Assembly (NCBI RefSeq): GCF_003633895.1
Contig: NZ_RBID01000016.1
Span: forward strand, 186,001 to 250,000
Direction of reading: 5' to 3'
From: Vogesella indigofera
GTDB taxonomy: Bacteria; Pseudomonadota; Gammaproteobacteria; Burkholderiales; Chromobacteriaceae
Length of the DNA: 64,000 nucleotides
Numbering within the stretch: position 1 is the stretch's first letter; each line of letters starts with the position of its first letter. This document shows, one piece after another, positions 9,161-18,142 of the stretch. The position numbers were made by a program, and so were the translations under genes. Below the pieces are notes generated by a model. It saw only the letters and a list, made by a program, of their open reading frames with translations. It searched no databases and was not told the origin of the DNA.

Positions 9161-9772
9161 TCAGGGGCGGCGCCACACGCTGGCCAGCCACGGTTGCTGT
9201 TCGCGTGGCAGGCCCGGCGGGCGGTAGTAGTGTTCCAGCTCGGCAAAGCCGGCCCCCTGCAGCAGCGCCTGCCATTGCGGCCAACTGTGCCAGCAGCCGT
9301 AGCGCTCGCCCTGCCAGCCTTCCTCGCCGTTGCCACGTGGGTTGGAGCAGAACAGCACACCGCCGGGCTTGAGGGTGGCGAACAGCTGCGCCAGCACCCG
9401 CGGCAGCTCGGCACCGGGAATGTGGAACAGCGCAGCATTGGCGAACACGCCGTCGAAGTGCGCCGCCGGCAGTTGCAGCTGCAGGAAATCCTGCTGCCAC
9501 ACCTCGCAGCCGCTGTACTCGCGCGCCATCGCCACGAAACGCGCCGCGCCGTCCAGCCCGATCGCCAGGTGGCCCAGTTCATGAAACGTCTTCAGGTCGC
9601 GGCCCGGGCCGCAGCCGAAATCGAGGATGGTCTGTGGCGCCGGCGGCAGGTGGCGCAGCAGGCTGGCGATGTTCTGGCTGACGTCGTGGTCGCGGGTGCC
9701 TTGCCAGAAGTCGTCGGCATTGTGCTGGTAGTACGCCAGCGTGCGCTGGCTGATGCGCGGATCGGTAGGCAT
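9161..9772 (-). CDS. class I SAM-dependent methyltransferase
   Basis: 203 residues with motif I ILDFGCGPGRDLKTF, acidic motif II GLDGAARFV, and LKPGGVLFCSNPRG, the usual order for small class I methyltransferases. The opening TLAYYQHNADDFWQGTRDHD is typical of a proteobacterial subgroup of unknown substrate. First gene of a two-gene operon with the acyltransferase-like protein. Confidence 0.85.
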   Translation of the reverse strand: MPTDPRISQRTLAYYQHNADDFWQGTRDHDVSQNIASLLRHLPPAPQTILDFGCGPGRDLKTFHELGHLAIGLDGAARFVAMAREYSGCEVWQQDFLQLQLPAAHFDGVFANAALFHIPGAELPRVLAQLFATLKPGGVLFCSNPRGNGEEGWQGERYGCWHSWPQWQALLQGAGFAELEHYYRPPGLPREQQPWLASVWRRP

Positions 9773-9893
9773 GGTGGGCTAACGGGGTGAGGGTGATGGT
9801 CAATTGTAAGCGCTGCCGCGGCGGCGGTGGGCAGGCGTGGCGCGCCTGTTCTGCTAAACTAGCGCGATTTCCACCTTGCCGGACGTAATCGTC

Positions 9894-11189
9894 ATGCATG
9901 TCAGCTTTCAACACCGCCGCCAGCGCCTGCTGGCGCAATTGGGCGACGCCATCGCCATCCTGCCCACCGCGCCGGAAGTGATCCGCAACGCCGATGCCCA
10001 CTATCCCTACCGTGGCGACAGCCATTTCCTGTACCTGACCGGCTTTAGCGAGCCGGAAGCGGTGCTGGTGCTGGACGGCAAGGCCGGCAAGGCGCTGCTG
10101 TTCTGTCGCGACAAGAATCCGGACAGCGAGATCTGGGACGGCTTCCGCTACGGCCCGGCCGCGGCGGCAGAGGCGTTCGGCTTTGACGAGGCCTACAGCA
10201 TCAGCGAGCTGGATCAGCGCCTGCCGCCGCTGCTGGCCGAGCACGCGGCGCTGTACTGGGCGGTGGGGCGCGACAATGGCTGGGACGCGCGCATCGCCGG
10301 CTATCTGCAGCAGGCACGGCAGCAGGCGCGCGTCGGCAAGGACGCGCCGCAGCAGTACGGCGACCTGCTGGCACTGATCGACGAGATGCGCCTGATCAAA
10401 GACGAGCGCGAAATCGCCGTGTTACAACAGGCCGGCCGCATTTCTGCCGAAGCGCATGTCCGCGCGATGCAGGCCTGCCGCCCCGGCATGATGGAATACC
10501 AGATCGAGGCCGAGCTGCTGCATCACTTCGTGCGCCACGGCGCGCGGCAGCCGGCGTACGAGAGCATCGTTGCCGGCGGTGCCAACGCCTGCACGCTGCA
10601 CTATGCGGCCAACAATGCCCGCCTCAACGACGGCGATCTGCTATTGATCGATGCCGGCTGCGAGTTCAACGGCTACGCTGGAGACATCACCCGCACTTTC
10701 CCGGTCAATGGCCGCTTCAGTGGCGCGCAGCGCGACGTGTACGAGGTGGTGCTGGCGGCGCAGCTGGCGGCGGTTGCCGCGGTGCAGCCCGGCGCGCGGC
10801 TGGATGCGCCGGCCGACGCCGCGCTGCAGGTGCTGGTGCAGGGCATGCTGGACCTGAAACTGCTGGCCGGCAGCGTGGCCGGGGTGATCGAATCCGGCGA
10901 CTACCGCCGCTTCTACATGCACGGCATCGGCCATTTCATCGGGCTGGACGTGCACGATGTCGGCGCCCGCCGTCCGGGCGGGCAGTGGCGCAGCTTCCAG
11001 AGCGGCATGTGCACCACCATCGAGCCGGGGCTGTACATCCGCCCGGACGACCGCGTGCCGGTGGCATTCCACAACATCGGCATCCGTATTGAAGACAACG
11101 TGCTGGTGACCGACGACGGCCACCAGGTGTACACCGACGACGTACCGAAGCGCATCGACGACATCGAAGCGCTGATGCAACCCCATTGA
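9894..11189 (+). CDS. pepP: Xaa-Pro aminopeptidase
   Basis: 431 residues. Pita-bread metallopeptidase: N-terminal aminopeptidase-P domain (PYRGDSHFLYLTGFSEPEAVLVL) and a catalytic domain with metal ligands in DAGCEFNGYAGDITR, HGIGHFIGLDVHD, TIEPGLY and IRIEDN. It removes the N-terminal residue before proline. ATG 9894 is taken; a TTG six codons earlier is possible. In Escherichia coli pepP likewise precedes ubiH, as here. Confidence 0.93.
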   Translation: MHVSFQHRRQRLLAQLGDAIAILPTAPEVIRNADAHYPYRGDSHFLYLTGFSEPEAVLVLDGKAGKALLFCRDKNPDSEIWDGFRYGPAAAAEAFGFDEAYSISELDQRLPPLLAEHAALYWAVGRDNGWDARIAGYLQQARQQARVGKDAPQQYGDLLALIDEMRLIKDEREIAVLQQAGRISAEAHVRAMQACRPGMMEYQIEAELLHHFVRHGARQPAYESIVAGGANACTLHYAANNARLNDGDLLLIDAGCEFNGYAGDITRTFPVNGRFSGAQRDVYEVVLAAQLAAVAAVQPGARLDAPADAALQVLVQGMLDLKLLAGSVAGVIESGDYRRFYMHGIGHFIGLDVHDVGARRPGGQWRSFQSGMCTTIEPGLYIRPDDRVPVAFHNIGIRIEDNVLVTDDGHQVYTDDVPKRIDDIEALMQPH

Positions 11190-11224
11190 CTCCGAACGAG
11201 GCCGCCGCGACAGGCGGAACGAGC

Positions 11225-12391
11225 ATGCAAGGCGTACCCGAACATAGTGAGATTGTCATCGTTGGCGGCGGACCGGTCGGCGCGCTGGCGGCATTGCGGC
11301 TGGCGCAGGCCGGCCGTGACGTGACGCTGATCGAGGCGCGGGCCAAGGATGCGCCGCTGCGCGATGCGCGCGCGCTGGCGCTGTCGTGGTACAGCCGCCA
11401 GCAGCTGGCCGCCGCCGGCGCCTGGCCGGACGAGCTGCCGGCGACGGTGATCGACAGCGTGCACGTGTCGCAGCAGGGCGGTTTCGGCCGCACCGTGCTG
11501 ACGCAGCAGGATCTGGGTTTGCCGCATCTGGGCGCGGTGGTGGACTACCCGGCGCTGACCGCGGCGCTGGCGACGGCGCTGGAGCAGGCCGGTGTGCGTG
11601 TGCTGTGGCAGGCGCGGGTGACCAAGGTCGCGTCGCTGGCGCGCTACGCCAGCGTGACGCTGACGCTGAACGAACAGCAGCACCTGCTGACCTGCCGGCT
11701 GCTGGTGCTGGCCGAGGGCGGCGCGCTGGCCGAATCGCTGCCTGGCATCCAGCGCCATGTGCACGATTATCAGCAAAGCGCGGTGCTGGCGATGGTCAAT
11801 GCCAGCCAGCCGCACCGTAACATGGCCTACGAGCGCTTCTCGGCGCAGGGGCCGTTCGCGCTGCTGCCGCACGGCGAGCAGATGATGCTGGTGTGGACGC
11901 GCAGCCACGAGGAGGCGGCGCGACTGCACGCCGCCGACGGCAGCGTGCTGCTGGCCGAGTTGCAGCAGGCCTTCGGCGAGCGGCTGGGCAAGTTTGTCAG
12001 CGTCGGCGAACGCGCGGTGTTCCCGCTGGCGCTGCGCCAGCTCAACAGCGTGCACAGCGGCCGCGTGGTGATGATCGGCAATGCGGCGCAGACGATGCAC
12101 CCGGTGGCGGCGCAGGGTTTCAACCTCGGCCTGCGCGATGCGGTGGGGTTGGTGGCGGCGCTGCAAGGCGCCACCGATCCGGGCGATGCAGCACTGCTGC
12201 GCCGTTACGGCGCCGCGCGCCGCGTCGACAGCCACGCGGTGGTCGGCTTCACCCATGGCCTGGTGCGGCTGTTCGACGGTCAGGGCACGGCGGTGAAGGC
12301 GCTGCGTGGCTTGGGCATGACGGCCATTGACGCGCTACCGCCGCTGCGCAAGGCGTTTGCCGGGCATCTGGTATTCGGTGTCGGCGTCTGA
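11225..12391 (+). CDS. ubiH: 2-octaprenyl-6-methoxyphenol hydroxylase UbiH
   Basis: 388 residues. FAD Rossmann motif IVIVGGGPVGALAALRLA at the start and the second FAD motif GNAAQTMHPVAAQGFNLGLRD, whose GNAAQT form is characteristic of UbiH rather than UbiF/UbiI (GDAAHT). It hydroxylates the ubiquinone ring. I prefer ATG 11225, preceded by AGGCGGAACGAG, over a TTG at 11186 that would overlap pepP. Second gene of the pepP-ubiH-ubiI/F-dsbC cluster. Confidence 0.9.
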   Translation: MQGVPEHSEIVIVGGGPVGALAALRLAQAGRDVTLIEARAKDAPLRDARALALSWYSRQQLAAAGAWPDELPATVIDSVHVSQQGGFGRTVLTQQDLGLPHLGAVVDYPALTAALATALEQAGVRVLWQARVTKVASLARYASVTLTLNEQQHLLTCRLLVLAEGGALAESLPGIQRHVHDYQQSAVLAMVNASQPHRNMAYERFSAQGPFALLPHGEQMMLVWTRSHEEAARLHAADGSVLLAELQQAFGERLGKFVSVGERAVFPLALRQLNSVHSGRVVMIGNAAQTMHPVAAQGFNLGLRDAVGLVAALQGATDPGDAALLRRYGAARRVDSHAVVGFTHGLVRLFDGQGTAVKALRGLGMTAIDALPPLRKAFAGHLVFGVGV

Positions 12392-12411
12392 TGCGGCCAA
12401 CGTTGGCCGCA
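12392..12411. repeat. head-to-head pair of dispersed motif (20-bp perfect palindrome)
   Basis: TGCGGCCAACGTTGGCCGCA immediately after the ubiH stop and 34 bp before the next start. Two copies of the motif share the central AACGTT. No T-run follows, so it is not a normal terminator. Confidence 0.9.
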
Positions 12412-12445
12412 GGCATCGGCAGCCGGACACAATTGAAAGAGAAAC

Positions 12446-13600
12446 ATGTCGGACAAGTTTGACGTAATCGTGGTCGGTGGCGGGCTGGTTGGCGCCGCTC
12501 TGGCGTTGGCGCTGGATAAGCAGGGCAAGCGGGTGGCGCTGGTCGAAGGCCAGGCCGAACGCTTTGACGCGTTGGAGCAGGGCTGGGACGCGCGCATCTA
12601 CGCGGTCAGCCCCGCCAACCGCGCCTTCTTGCAGCAGCTGGGCGCGTGGCCGGATGCCTCGCGGCTGGGCGTGATCGGCAGCATGGATGTCCGGGGCGAC
12701 CAGGGCGGCCAGATCGCCTTTTCCGCCGCCGATGCCGGCGCCGAGGCGCTGGCGTGGATCGCGGAAAACCGCTGGATGCTGGCCACGATCTGGCAGCGGC
12801 TGCAGCAGGCCAGCGGCGTGACGCTGCTGAGCGGGGTGCGGCCGCAGCAGCTGCGCCACAGCGCGCGCGAGGCGGCGATCGTGCTCGACGACGGTCGCGA
12901 GCTGCAGGCGCAGCTGATCGTCGGCGCCGACGGTGCCAACTCCTGGGTGCGGCAGCAGAGCGGCATCGCCGCCAGCATCAAGCCCTACGGCCACAGCGGC
13001 GTGGTGGCCAACTTTGCCTGCGAACTGCCGCACGGCAATATCGCGCGGCAGTGGTTTCTCGGTGATGGCATCCTCGCCTGGTTGCCGATGCCGGGCAATC
13101 GTATCTCGATGGTGTGGTCGACCAGCCAGCCGGAGCCGCTGCTGGCGCTGGATGGTGCACGACTGGCGGCGGCGGTGGCCGCGGCCGGTGATCATGCACT
13201 GGGCGAACTGACGCTGCTGTCGCCGGCGGCGGCCTTTCCGCTGCGCCTGATTACGCCGGACAACGTGATCGCGGAGCGGGTTGCACTGGTCGGTGATGCT
13301 GCCCATACCGTGCATCCGTTGGCCGGGCAGGGCGTCAACCTCGGTTTCCAGGATGTGGCAAGGTTGGCCGCCGTGCTGGCCGGCGCCCGCGATTGCGGCG
13401 AATGGCTGACGCTGCGCCGCTACGAACGAACGCGCAAGGAAGCGGTCAGAACCATGCAGCTGACCTGCGACGCGCTGTTCCAGCTGTTCCATGCCAAGCA
13501 GGCACCCGGTCTTGCCTGGCTGCGCAACGCTGGCCTCAACCTGACCAACCGCCTGCCCCTGATCAAAAAACAACTGGCCCGCCACGCGGTGGGTTTTTAA
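12446..13600 (+). CDS. UbiF/UbiI-family ubiquinone hydroxylase
   Basis: 384 residues. FAD motifs FDVIVVGGGLVGAALALAL, VGADGANSWVR and VGDAAHTVHPLAGQGVNLGFQD as in UbiI/UbiF/VisC. It would act on ring position C5 or C6 of the ubiquinone precursor; sequence alone does not settle which. Follows ubiH in the same direction and precedes dsbC by 18 bp. Confidence 0.88.
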   Translation: MSDKFDVIVVGGGLVGAALALALDKQGKRVALVEGQAERFDALEQGWDARIYAVSPANRAFLQQLGAWPDASRLGVIGSMDVRGDQGGQIAFSAADAGAEALAWIAENRWMLATIWQRLQQASGVTLLSGVRPQQLRHSAREAAIVLDDGRELQAQLIVGADGANSWVRQQSGIAASIKPYGHSGVVANFACELPHGNIARQWFLGDGILAWLPMPGNRISMVWSTSQPEPLLALDGARLAAAVAAAGDHALGELTLLSPAAAFPLRLITPDNVIAERVALVGDAAHTVHPLAGQGVNLGFQDVARLAAVLAGARDCGEWLTLRRYERTRKEAVRTMQLTCDALFQLFHAKQAPGLAWLRNAGLNLTNRLPLIKKQLARHAVGF

Positions 13601-13618
13601 CCAGAAGAAAGCACAACC

Positions 13619-14371
13619 ATGATTCTGCCTATGCGCCGTCTTGCCCTCGCCACCCTGATGATGCCCTTGCTGGCCTGCTCCGCCTCCGCCGAAACGCCGG
13701 ATCAGGTGCGCGCCGCCTTCAAGAGCAAGTTCCCGCAGCACGAGGTCAGCAGCGTGCAGCCTGCGCCGGTGGCGGGGCTGTTCGAGGTGGTGGTGAAGAT
13801 GAAACAGCAGGGGCGCGCGCAGTACAGCGTGGTGTATACCGACGCCAAGGTAGACCACCTGATCACCGGCGACCTGATCGACACCAAGACCCGCACCAGC
13901 GTCACCGAAGAGCGGCTGGCGGAGCTGAACAAGGTGACCGTGGAATGGGCGAAGCTGCCGCTGGACAAGGCAATCAAGGAAGTGCGTGGCAAGGGCGAGC
14001 GCAAGCTGGTGGTGTTCTCCGATCCGGATTGCCCGTTCTGCAAGAAGCTGGAGCGCGAATCGCTGAGCCAGCTGGACAACGTGACGGTGTACACCTTCCT
14101 CTACCCGCTGGCACAGCTGCACCCGGATGCTCCGCGCAAATCGCGCCAGATCTGGTGCAGCAGTGATCGTGCGGCAAGCTGGCTGGGCTTCATGCGCCAG
14201 GGCAAGGCGCTGAGCGGCAGCGACAAGTGCGCGACGCCGCTGGCTGAAATCGCGACGCTGGGCGAACGCCTCGGCATCAGCGGCACCCCGGCGCTGGTGT
14301 TCCCGAACGGCGAGCTGGTGGCCGGCGCCATTCCGCTGGCCGAGATCGAGCGTCATCTGGCGGCAAAATAA
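13619..14371 (+). CDS. dsbC: thiol:disulfide interchange protein DsbC
   Basis: 250 residues. Signal peptide (LALATLMMPLLACSASA), N-terminal dimerisation domain, then a thioredoxin fold with active site C138-P-F-C141 in VVFSDPDCPFCKK and the cis-Pro region GISGTPALVFPNG. A periplasmic disulfide isomerase; a second Cys pair (IWCSS, DKCATP) is also typical of DsbC. Confidence 0.93.
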   Translation: MILPMRRLALATLMMPLLACSASAETPDQVRAAFKSKFPQHEVSSVQPAPVAGLFEVVVKMKQQGRAQYSVVYTDAKVDHLITGDLIDTKTRTSVTEERLAELNKVTVEWAKLPLDKAIKEVRGKGERKLVVFSDPDCPFCKKLERESLSQLDNVTVYTFLYPLAQLHPDAPRKSRQIWCSSDRAASWLGFMRQGKALSGSDKCATPLAEIATLGERLGISGTPALVFPNGELVAGAIPLAEIERHLAAK

Positions 14372-14391
14372 AGCACGCTAGCCGTGCGAGG

Positions 14392-14447
14392 ACGGGAAAG
14401 TGTTTGCCGGCATCGTGATCGACCGTGCGGCAAGGCTTTCCCGTTTT
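14392..14447 (+). terminator. terminator after dsbC
   Basis: ACGGGAAAG (14392-14400) pairs with CTTTCCCGT (14436-14444) and an inner TTGCCG/CGGCAA continues the stem; TTTT follows. Confidence 0.7.
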
Positions 14448-14876
14448 GCTTGGGTGCTGTTTATTTCAAATGCATGGATTGCTGAATCAGGAAATACCGC
14501 ATTCCAATTTATGCATATTAATTATCCTGGCTGGCTTGTTGCTATTTGTAGCACCAGCACGGGTGCTTTTAAATCACCGTTGACAATGATGACGGGACAA
14601 CTAGGCTGAAAACAGCGGCGGCAAGGGGCGAGGGCGGATTCCGGGCCGGCTGTTGCCGATAAACCCGCTGCGCGCTGTGGATGAAGCTACGCCTTGGTGG
14701 CCGGTTTTCGGCGGTGGCCACGCATTTTTGCTGCTGTTTTACGCTCAAGCTGGCAAAATTCATTACACTGCTGCAGTGAGCGCATTGTTTTTAAAGCTGT
14801 TTTATAGAAATTTCAATTGCCGCTATGGCTTGTTGCGGCGTGATGCTTCGCATTCAACCGGAATTGAACGTAATTT
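14448..14876. other. AT-richer intergenic region before the minor-pilin operon
   Basis: About 430 bases without a believable gene, noticeably richer in A+T than its surroundings. It must hold the pilin operon promoter; I could not identify a convincing sigma-54 or sigma-70 site. Confidence 0.5.
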
Positions 14877-15296
14877 ATGACGTTTATAAAAAAATCGATG
14901 ACGACAAGCAAAGGTTTTACCCTGATTGAATTGCTGCTGGTGGTGGCGGTCGTCGGCATCCTGGCGGCGATTGCCATGCCGGCCTATTCCGGCTACATCC
15001 AGAAAAGCCGGCGTACCGATGCGACGGTGGCGATTCGCGCGGTCCAGTTTGCGCAGGAGAAGTATCGCGGCAACAACACCACATATGGCACGCTGGCCCA
15101 AATTGGCATGCCGGCGACGACCGAGAGCGGCTACTACACCATTGCCGTCAGCAGCGCCACCGCCACCGGCTATGTGGTGACGGCAACGGCGGTGTCCGGC
15201 AAATCGCAGGCCTCGGATTCCGACTGCACCGCGATCCAGCTGCAGCAAGCGGCAGGCAGCATTACCACCACGCCTAGCGCGTGCTGGAGCAAGTGA
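14877..15296 (+). CDS. type IV pilin (PilE/ComP-like)
   Basis: 139 residues. Short leader ending TTSKG followed by [24 protein letters not shown], the prepilin peptidase site and hydrophobic assembly helix, with the conserved Glu at +5. The globular part ends with a two-Cys D-region loop (DSDCTAIQ...SACWSK). Size and disulfide loop match minor pilins of the PilE/ComP type. ComP is the DNA-uptake-sequence receptor in Neisseria, so this gene matters for the repeat described in the findings, but identity with ComP is not shown. The start could also be the ATG at 14898, giving a leader of 6 residues. First gene of a five-gene operon. Confidence 0.85.
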   Translation: MTFIKKSMTTSKGFTLIELLLVVAVVGILAAIAMPAYSGYIQKSRRTDATVAIRAVQFAQEKYRGNNTTYGTLAQIGMPATTESGYYTIAVSSATATGYVVTATAVSGKSQASDSDCTAIQLQQAAGSITTTPSACWSK

Positions 15297-15297
15297 C

Positions 15298-15858
15298 ATG
15301 AAGCGTCCGGCTTGTACGGCAGCAGGTGTTGGCCGGGGCTTTACCCTGATCGAGCTGGTGGTGGTGCTGGCCATCACCGGCATCCTGATGGTGATGGCGG
15401 TGCCGGTGCTGAATGAGCAGATCGACAAGCGCCGCCTGGTGGCGGTGGCCGATGCCATTTATGGCGACATGCAGTATGCGCGCTCGGAAGCCATCCGCAA
15501 CAACCAGAATGTGCAGATCAGCTTCAGCAGTGGTGCCAGCTGGTGCTACGGCATGGTATTGGGGGCGACGGCTTGTGACTGTTCGGTGGTGGCCAGTTCC
15601 AGTACCGGTTATTGCGCGCTGAAACGGGTGGATTACCTGGACTTCCAGAAGGTGTCGATCCCGGCTTCGGCGGGGATCAGTTTCAGCGGCAACAAGACCG
15701 GATTCGACCCGGTGCGCGGCGTGGCACTGGGTACCGGTCACGTGATCATGGAGTCGGCGCTGGGCAAGCAGGCACAGGTGAACCTGGCGCTGCTTGGCCG
15801 CATCAGTGTCTGCGCGCCGGCGGGCGTCGGGCTAACGGGGACCTATCCGGCATGTTGA
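15298..15858 (+). CDS. fimT: FimT/GspH-type minor pseudopilin
   Basis: 186 residues. Prepilin motif RGFTLIELVVVLAITGILMVMAVPVLNEQI, then ARSEAIRNNQNVQISF, the FimT/GspH signature. Minor pilins of this class start pilus assembly; in several species FimT binds DNA during natural transformation (established knowledge). The start overlaps closely with the previous stop (TGACATG). Confidence 0.87.
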   Translation: MKRPACTAAGVGRGFTLIELVVVLAITGILMVMAVPVLNEQIDKRRLVAVADAIYGDMQYARSEAIRNNQNVQISFSSGASWCYGMVLGATACDCSVVASSSTGYCALKRVDYLDFQKVSIPASAGISFSGNKTGFDPVRGVALGTGHVIMESALGKQAQVNLALLGRISVCAPAGVGLTGTYPAC

Positions 15859-16442
15859 AACCTACTCGGCAGCGCGGCTTCACCCTGATCGAGCTGATGG
15901 TGGCACTGGTCATTGGCCTGGTACTGATGCTGGGGCTGACCACCTTCCTGATCAACAACATTCGCAGCAATAGCGACACGCTGAAGGCGATCCGCCTGAA
16001 CCAGGAAATGCGCGCCACCATGATGCTGATGAGCCGCGAGCTGCGGCGTGCCGGGTACTGGGCCAGCACCGCGTCCAGCACCAACCCGTTCCAGACTATG
16101 ACCACTTCGACCGCCGGCTGCGTGCTGTATAGCTATGACCGCAATGCCACGGCATCGGCAACGGTGCCCAGCGATGTGCAGTACGGCTTTTTGCGGGCGA
16201 GCGGCGCGGTGTACATGCGCAGCAGTGGTTCGAGTTACAGCTGCACCCCGGGGGCCAACAATGTCTGGGAGGCGGTGACCGATGATAATGTCACCAATAT
16301 CAGTGCCCTGAGCTTTGTGCCCAGTAGCGCCTCCGGCACCATCGCCATCACTCTGGTGGGCGAGCTGAAAAATGCCAGCGAGGTCAGGCAGACGCTGACG
16401 GAAACGGTCAAGCTGGAAAATGGCCCGCTTACCTTCAATTGA
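15852..16442 (+). CDS. pilW: PilW minor pilin
   Basis: 196 residues. QRGFTLIELMVALVIGLVLMLGLTTFLINN followed by LNQEMRATMMLMSRELRRAGYW, the PilW signature. Overlaps the fimT stop by 7 bp (ATG 15852), an indication of coupled translation. Shorter than many PilW proteins (often 300+), consistent with a reduced globular domain. Confidence 0.88.
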   Translation: MLKPTRQRGFTLIELMVALVIGLVLMLGLTTFLINNIRSNSDTLKAIRLNQEMRATMMLMSRELRRAGYWASTASSTNPFQTMTTSTAGCVLYSYDRNATASATVPSDVQYGFLRASGAVYMRSSGSSYSCTPGANNVWEAVTDDNVTNISALSFVPSSASGTIAITLVGELKNASEVRQTLTETVKLENGPLTFN

Positions 16443-16452
16443 GGGCTGCACT

Positions 16453-17553
16453 ATGCGCAACGCAATCATGATTCTCGCATTACGGCGGCAGCAAGGCATG
16501 GCCACGCTGACCATGTCGCTGGTGGTGCTGTTTCTTGCCAGCCTGATGGTGTTTTATACCAGCTCCGGCATGCTGTTCGAGATCAAGACCGGCAACAACC
16601 AGCTGTACCAGTCGAAGGCGATGGAAGCGGCCCGCGGTAGCGTGGAGCACTCGATGGCGTGGCTGGTCAACAGCAGCAATACCAGCAGTCTGGCGTGGAC
16701 TACTGATGCCACCGGCCCGGCCGGTACCAACCAGAAAGCGACGGCGGCATCGTTCCCGTCTTCGGTCAGCAGCCAGACTATCGGTGGTTATACGGTAGCG
16801 GTGTCGCTGTGGCGCAATTCTGCAACGCCGACGATTCTGGAGGTGAGTGCGGCCGCCAGCGGGGATGCCAATGCCATCATCCGCCAGCGTATCCGCCTTG
16901 GCACGACCACGGTGACCACGACTACACCGAATACGCTGAATATTGCCACGGTGGCACCGATCGTGATTAACGGCAAGTTATTGGATGTTGTAGGGACTCC
17001 GGATGTGTATCCAAGCACGATTGGTGGTGTCGCCATTGCGACATCGTCTACTAATTCCAACGATATTCAAATCGGGCACTTGGATTTAAATGGCGGGACC
17101 ATAAGCTATGGTGCATTCACTGGTGATGCATGGAGCTTTGTTTTTCCTAACACCACCAAGGCACAAATGAAAGCGGCGGCTGATTTCGAGAAGATATATT
17201 ATTACGATGCTGCGTTGCAGCCGCCAAATCCGTGGCATACCAGTATAGGTACAGCAAGCAATCCGGTGATTTTGATTTTTGATACTGGTGCAGGTTGCCC
17301 GACAATCAATGGCAATGTGGCAATTTATGGTCTTGTTTATTTTGCCAATGCCTGTGTTGATAATGGCTGGGGTGGCGTTGAAATTCATGGCAGCATGGTT
17401 GCGGATGGCACCATTACAAAACTAAATGCAAATGCGGAATTTACTGGCTGGTCGGTAAGTAGTGGTACAGGGGTCATTACCCTGCCTCCAACCACGACTA
17501 CCAGTACTGCGCAAACTTTTGCCAAGTTGGCCGCATCATGGAGAGACTTCTGA
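16453..17553 (+). CDS. pilX: PilX minor pilin with unusually long C-terminal domain
   Basis: 366 residues. N-terminus RRQQGMATLTMSLVVLFLASLMVFYTSSG is the PilX N-terminal domain (no Phe at +1, as in PilX/PilK). PilX proteins are usually about 150-250 residues; here residues ~175-330 form an extra Gly/Thr/Asn-rich, beta-like segment. DNA coding for that segment (about 16970-17450) is clearly richer in A+T than the start and the neighbours, suggesting a domain acquired or exchanged by recombination. The last codons contain a dispersed-motif copy (AAGTTGGCCGCAT, 17524-17536). Confidence 0.83.
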   Translation: MRNAIMILALRRQQGMATLTMSLVVLFLASLMVFYTSSGMLFEIKTGNNQLYQSKAMEAARGSVEHSMAWLVNSSNTSSLAWTTDATGPAGTNQKATAASFPSSVSSQTIGGYTVAVSLWRNSATPTILEVSAAASGDANAIIRQRIRLGTTTVTTTTPNTLNIATVAPIVINGKLLDVVGTPDVYPSTIGGVAIATSSTNSNDIQIGHLDLNGGTISYGAFTGDAWSFVFPNTTKAQMKAAADFEKIYYYDAALQPPNPWHTSIGTASNPVILIFDTGAGCPTINGNVAIYGLVYFANACVDNGWGGVEIHGSMVADGTITKLNANAEFTGWSVSSGTGVITLPPTTTTSTAQTFAKLAASWRDF

Positions 17554-17969
17554 TGACCCGTGTTGGTCACCAAACTGGCTTCAGCTTGCTGGAGATGCTG
17601 ATCACCATCATCGTGCTGGCCAGTGGCCTGCTCGCCATCGGCAGCATGTATGGCGCGATACTGAACGCCAATACCCTGTCCAAGCAGCGCAGCGAGGCGG
17701 TGGTGCTGGCGGAGAAGAAGCTGGAAGAGTTAAGGGGGCAAAGTTACGCCACTCTGGTGTCGGCAACGGATACGGTTACTGCCGCCAGCTCCAGCGGCAG
17801 TAGCGCCAATTACCAGCGCAGCTGGTCGGTTGCTACCGCCAGTGGCGGTTTGGCTTACAAGGATGTCGGCGTGACGGTCACGTGGACGGACAATAAAAAC
17901 CAGTCGCAGAATATCGTGCTGTCGACCCGCATCAGTAATGTCAGTGCCACGCCGGTGACGATTCCATAA
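17553..17969 (+). CDS. pilV: PilV minor pilin
   Basis: 138 residues. TGFSLLEMLITIIVLASGLLAIGSMYGAIL is the PilV prepilin motif, then AEKKLEELR. ATG 17553 overlaps the pilX stop (TGATG). Last gene of the operon; no pilY1 follows, unlike the Pseudomonas fimU-pilE cluster. Confidence 0.87.
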   Translation: MTRVGHQTGFSLLEMLITIIVLASGLLAIGSMYGAILNANTLSKQRSEAVVLAEKKLEELRGQSYATLVSATDTVTAASSSGSSANYQRSWSVATASGGLAYKDVGVTVTWTDNKNQSQNIVLSTRISNVSATPVTIP

Positions 17970-18037
17970 ACAGCTGGCGGCTTTTATTCGTCTGCCAGTG
18001 CCGGCTATCGTAAAATATTCGAGATATTGCCAATCAT

Positions 18038-18074
18038 AAAAGCAGGGCGTAACTGACCGTTACGCCCTGCTTTT
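18038..18074. terminator. bidirectional terminator between pilV and the sugar dehydrogenase
   Basis: AAAGCAGGGCGTAAC / GTTACGCCCTGCTTT, loop TGACC, with A and T runs on the two sides; serves the two convergent genes. Confidence 0.95.
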
Positions 18075-18142
18075 ATTTTATTGCCAGCTTCTTGTGGCCG
18101 GAAGGCTGCAACAAGGAGCAAGCCGCGCTTCAATTTGGTGGC

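Noticed and set aside
8453-9372. Several plus-strand frames across the acyltransferase and methyltransferase genes
   Set aside because: Arg/Ala-rich translations without start signals, opposite well-supported genes.
12392-12411. Transposon or insertion-sequence ends
   Set aside because: Motif copies show no target-site duplications, do not bracket transposase genes and are too short and too many.
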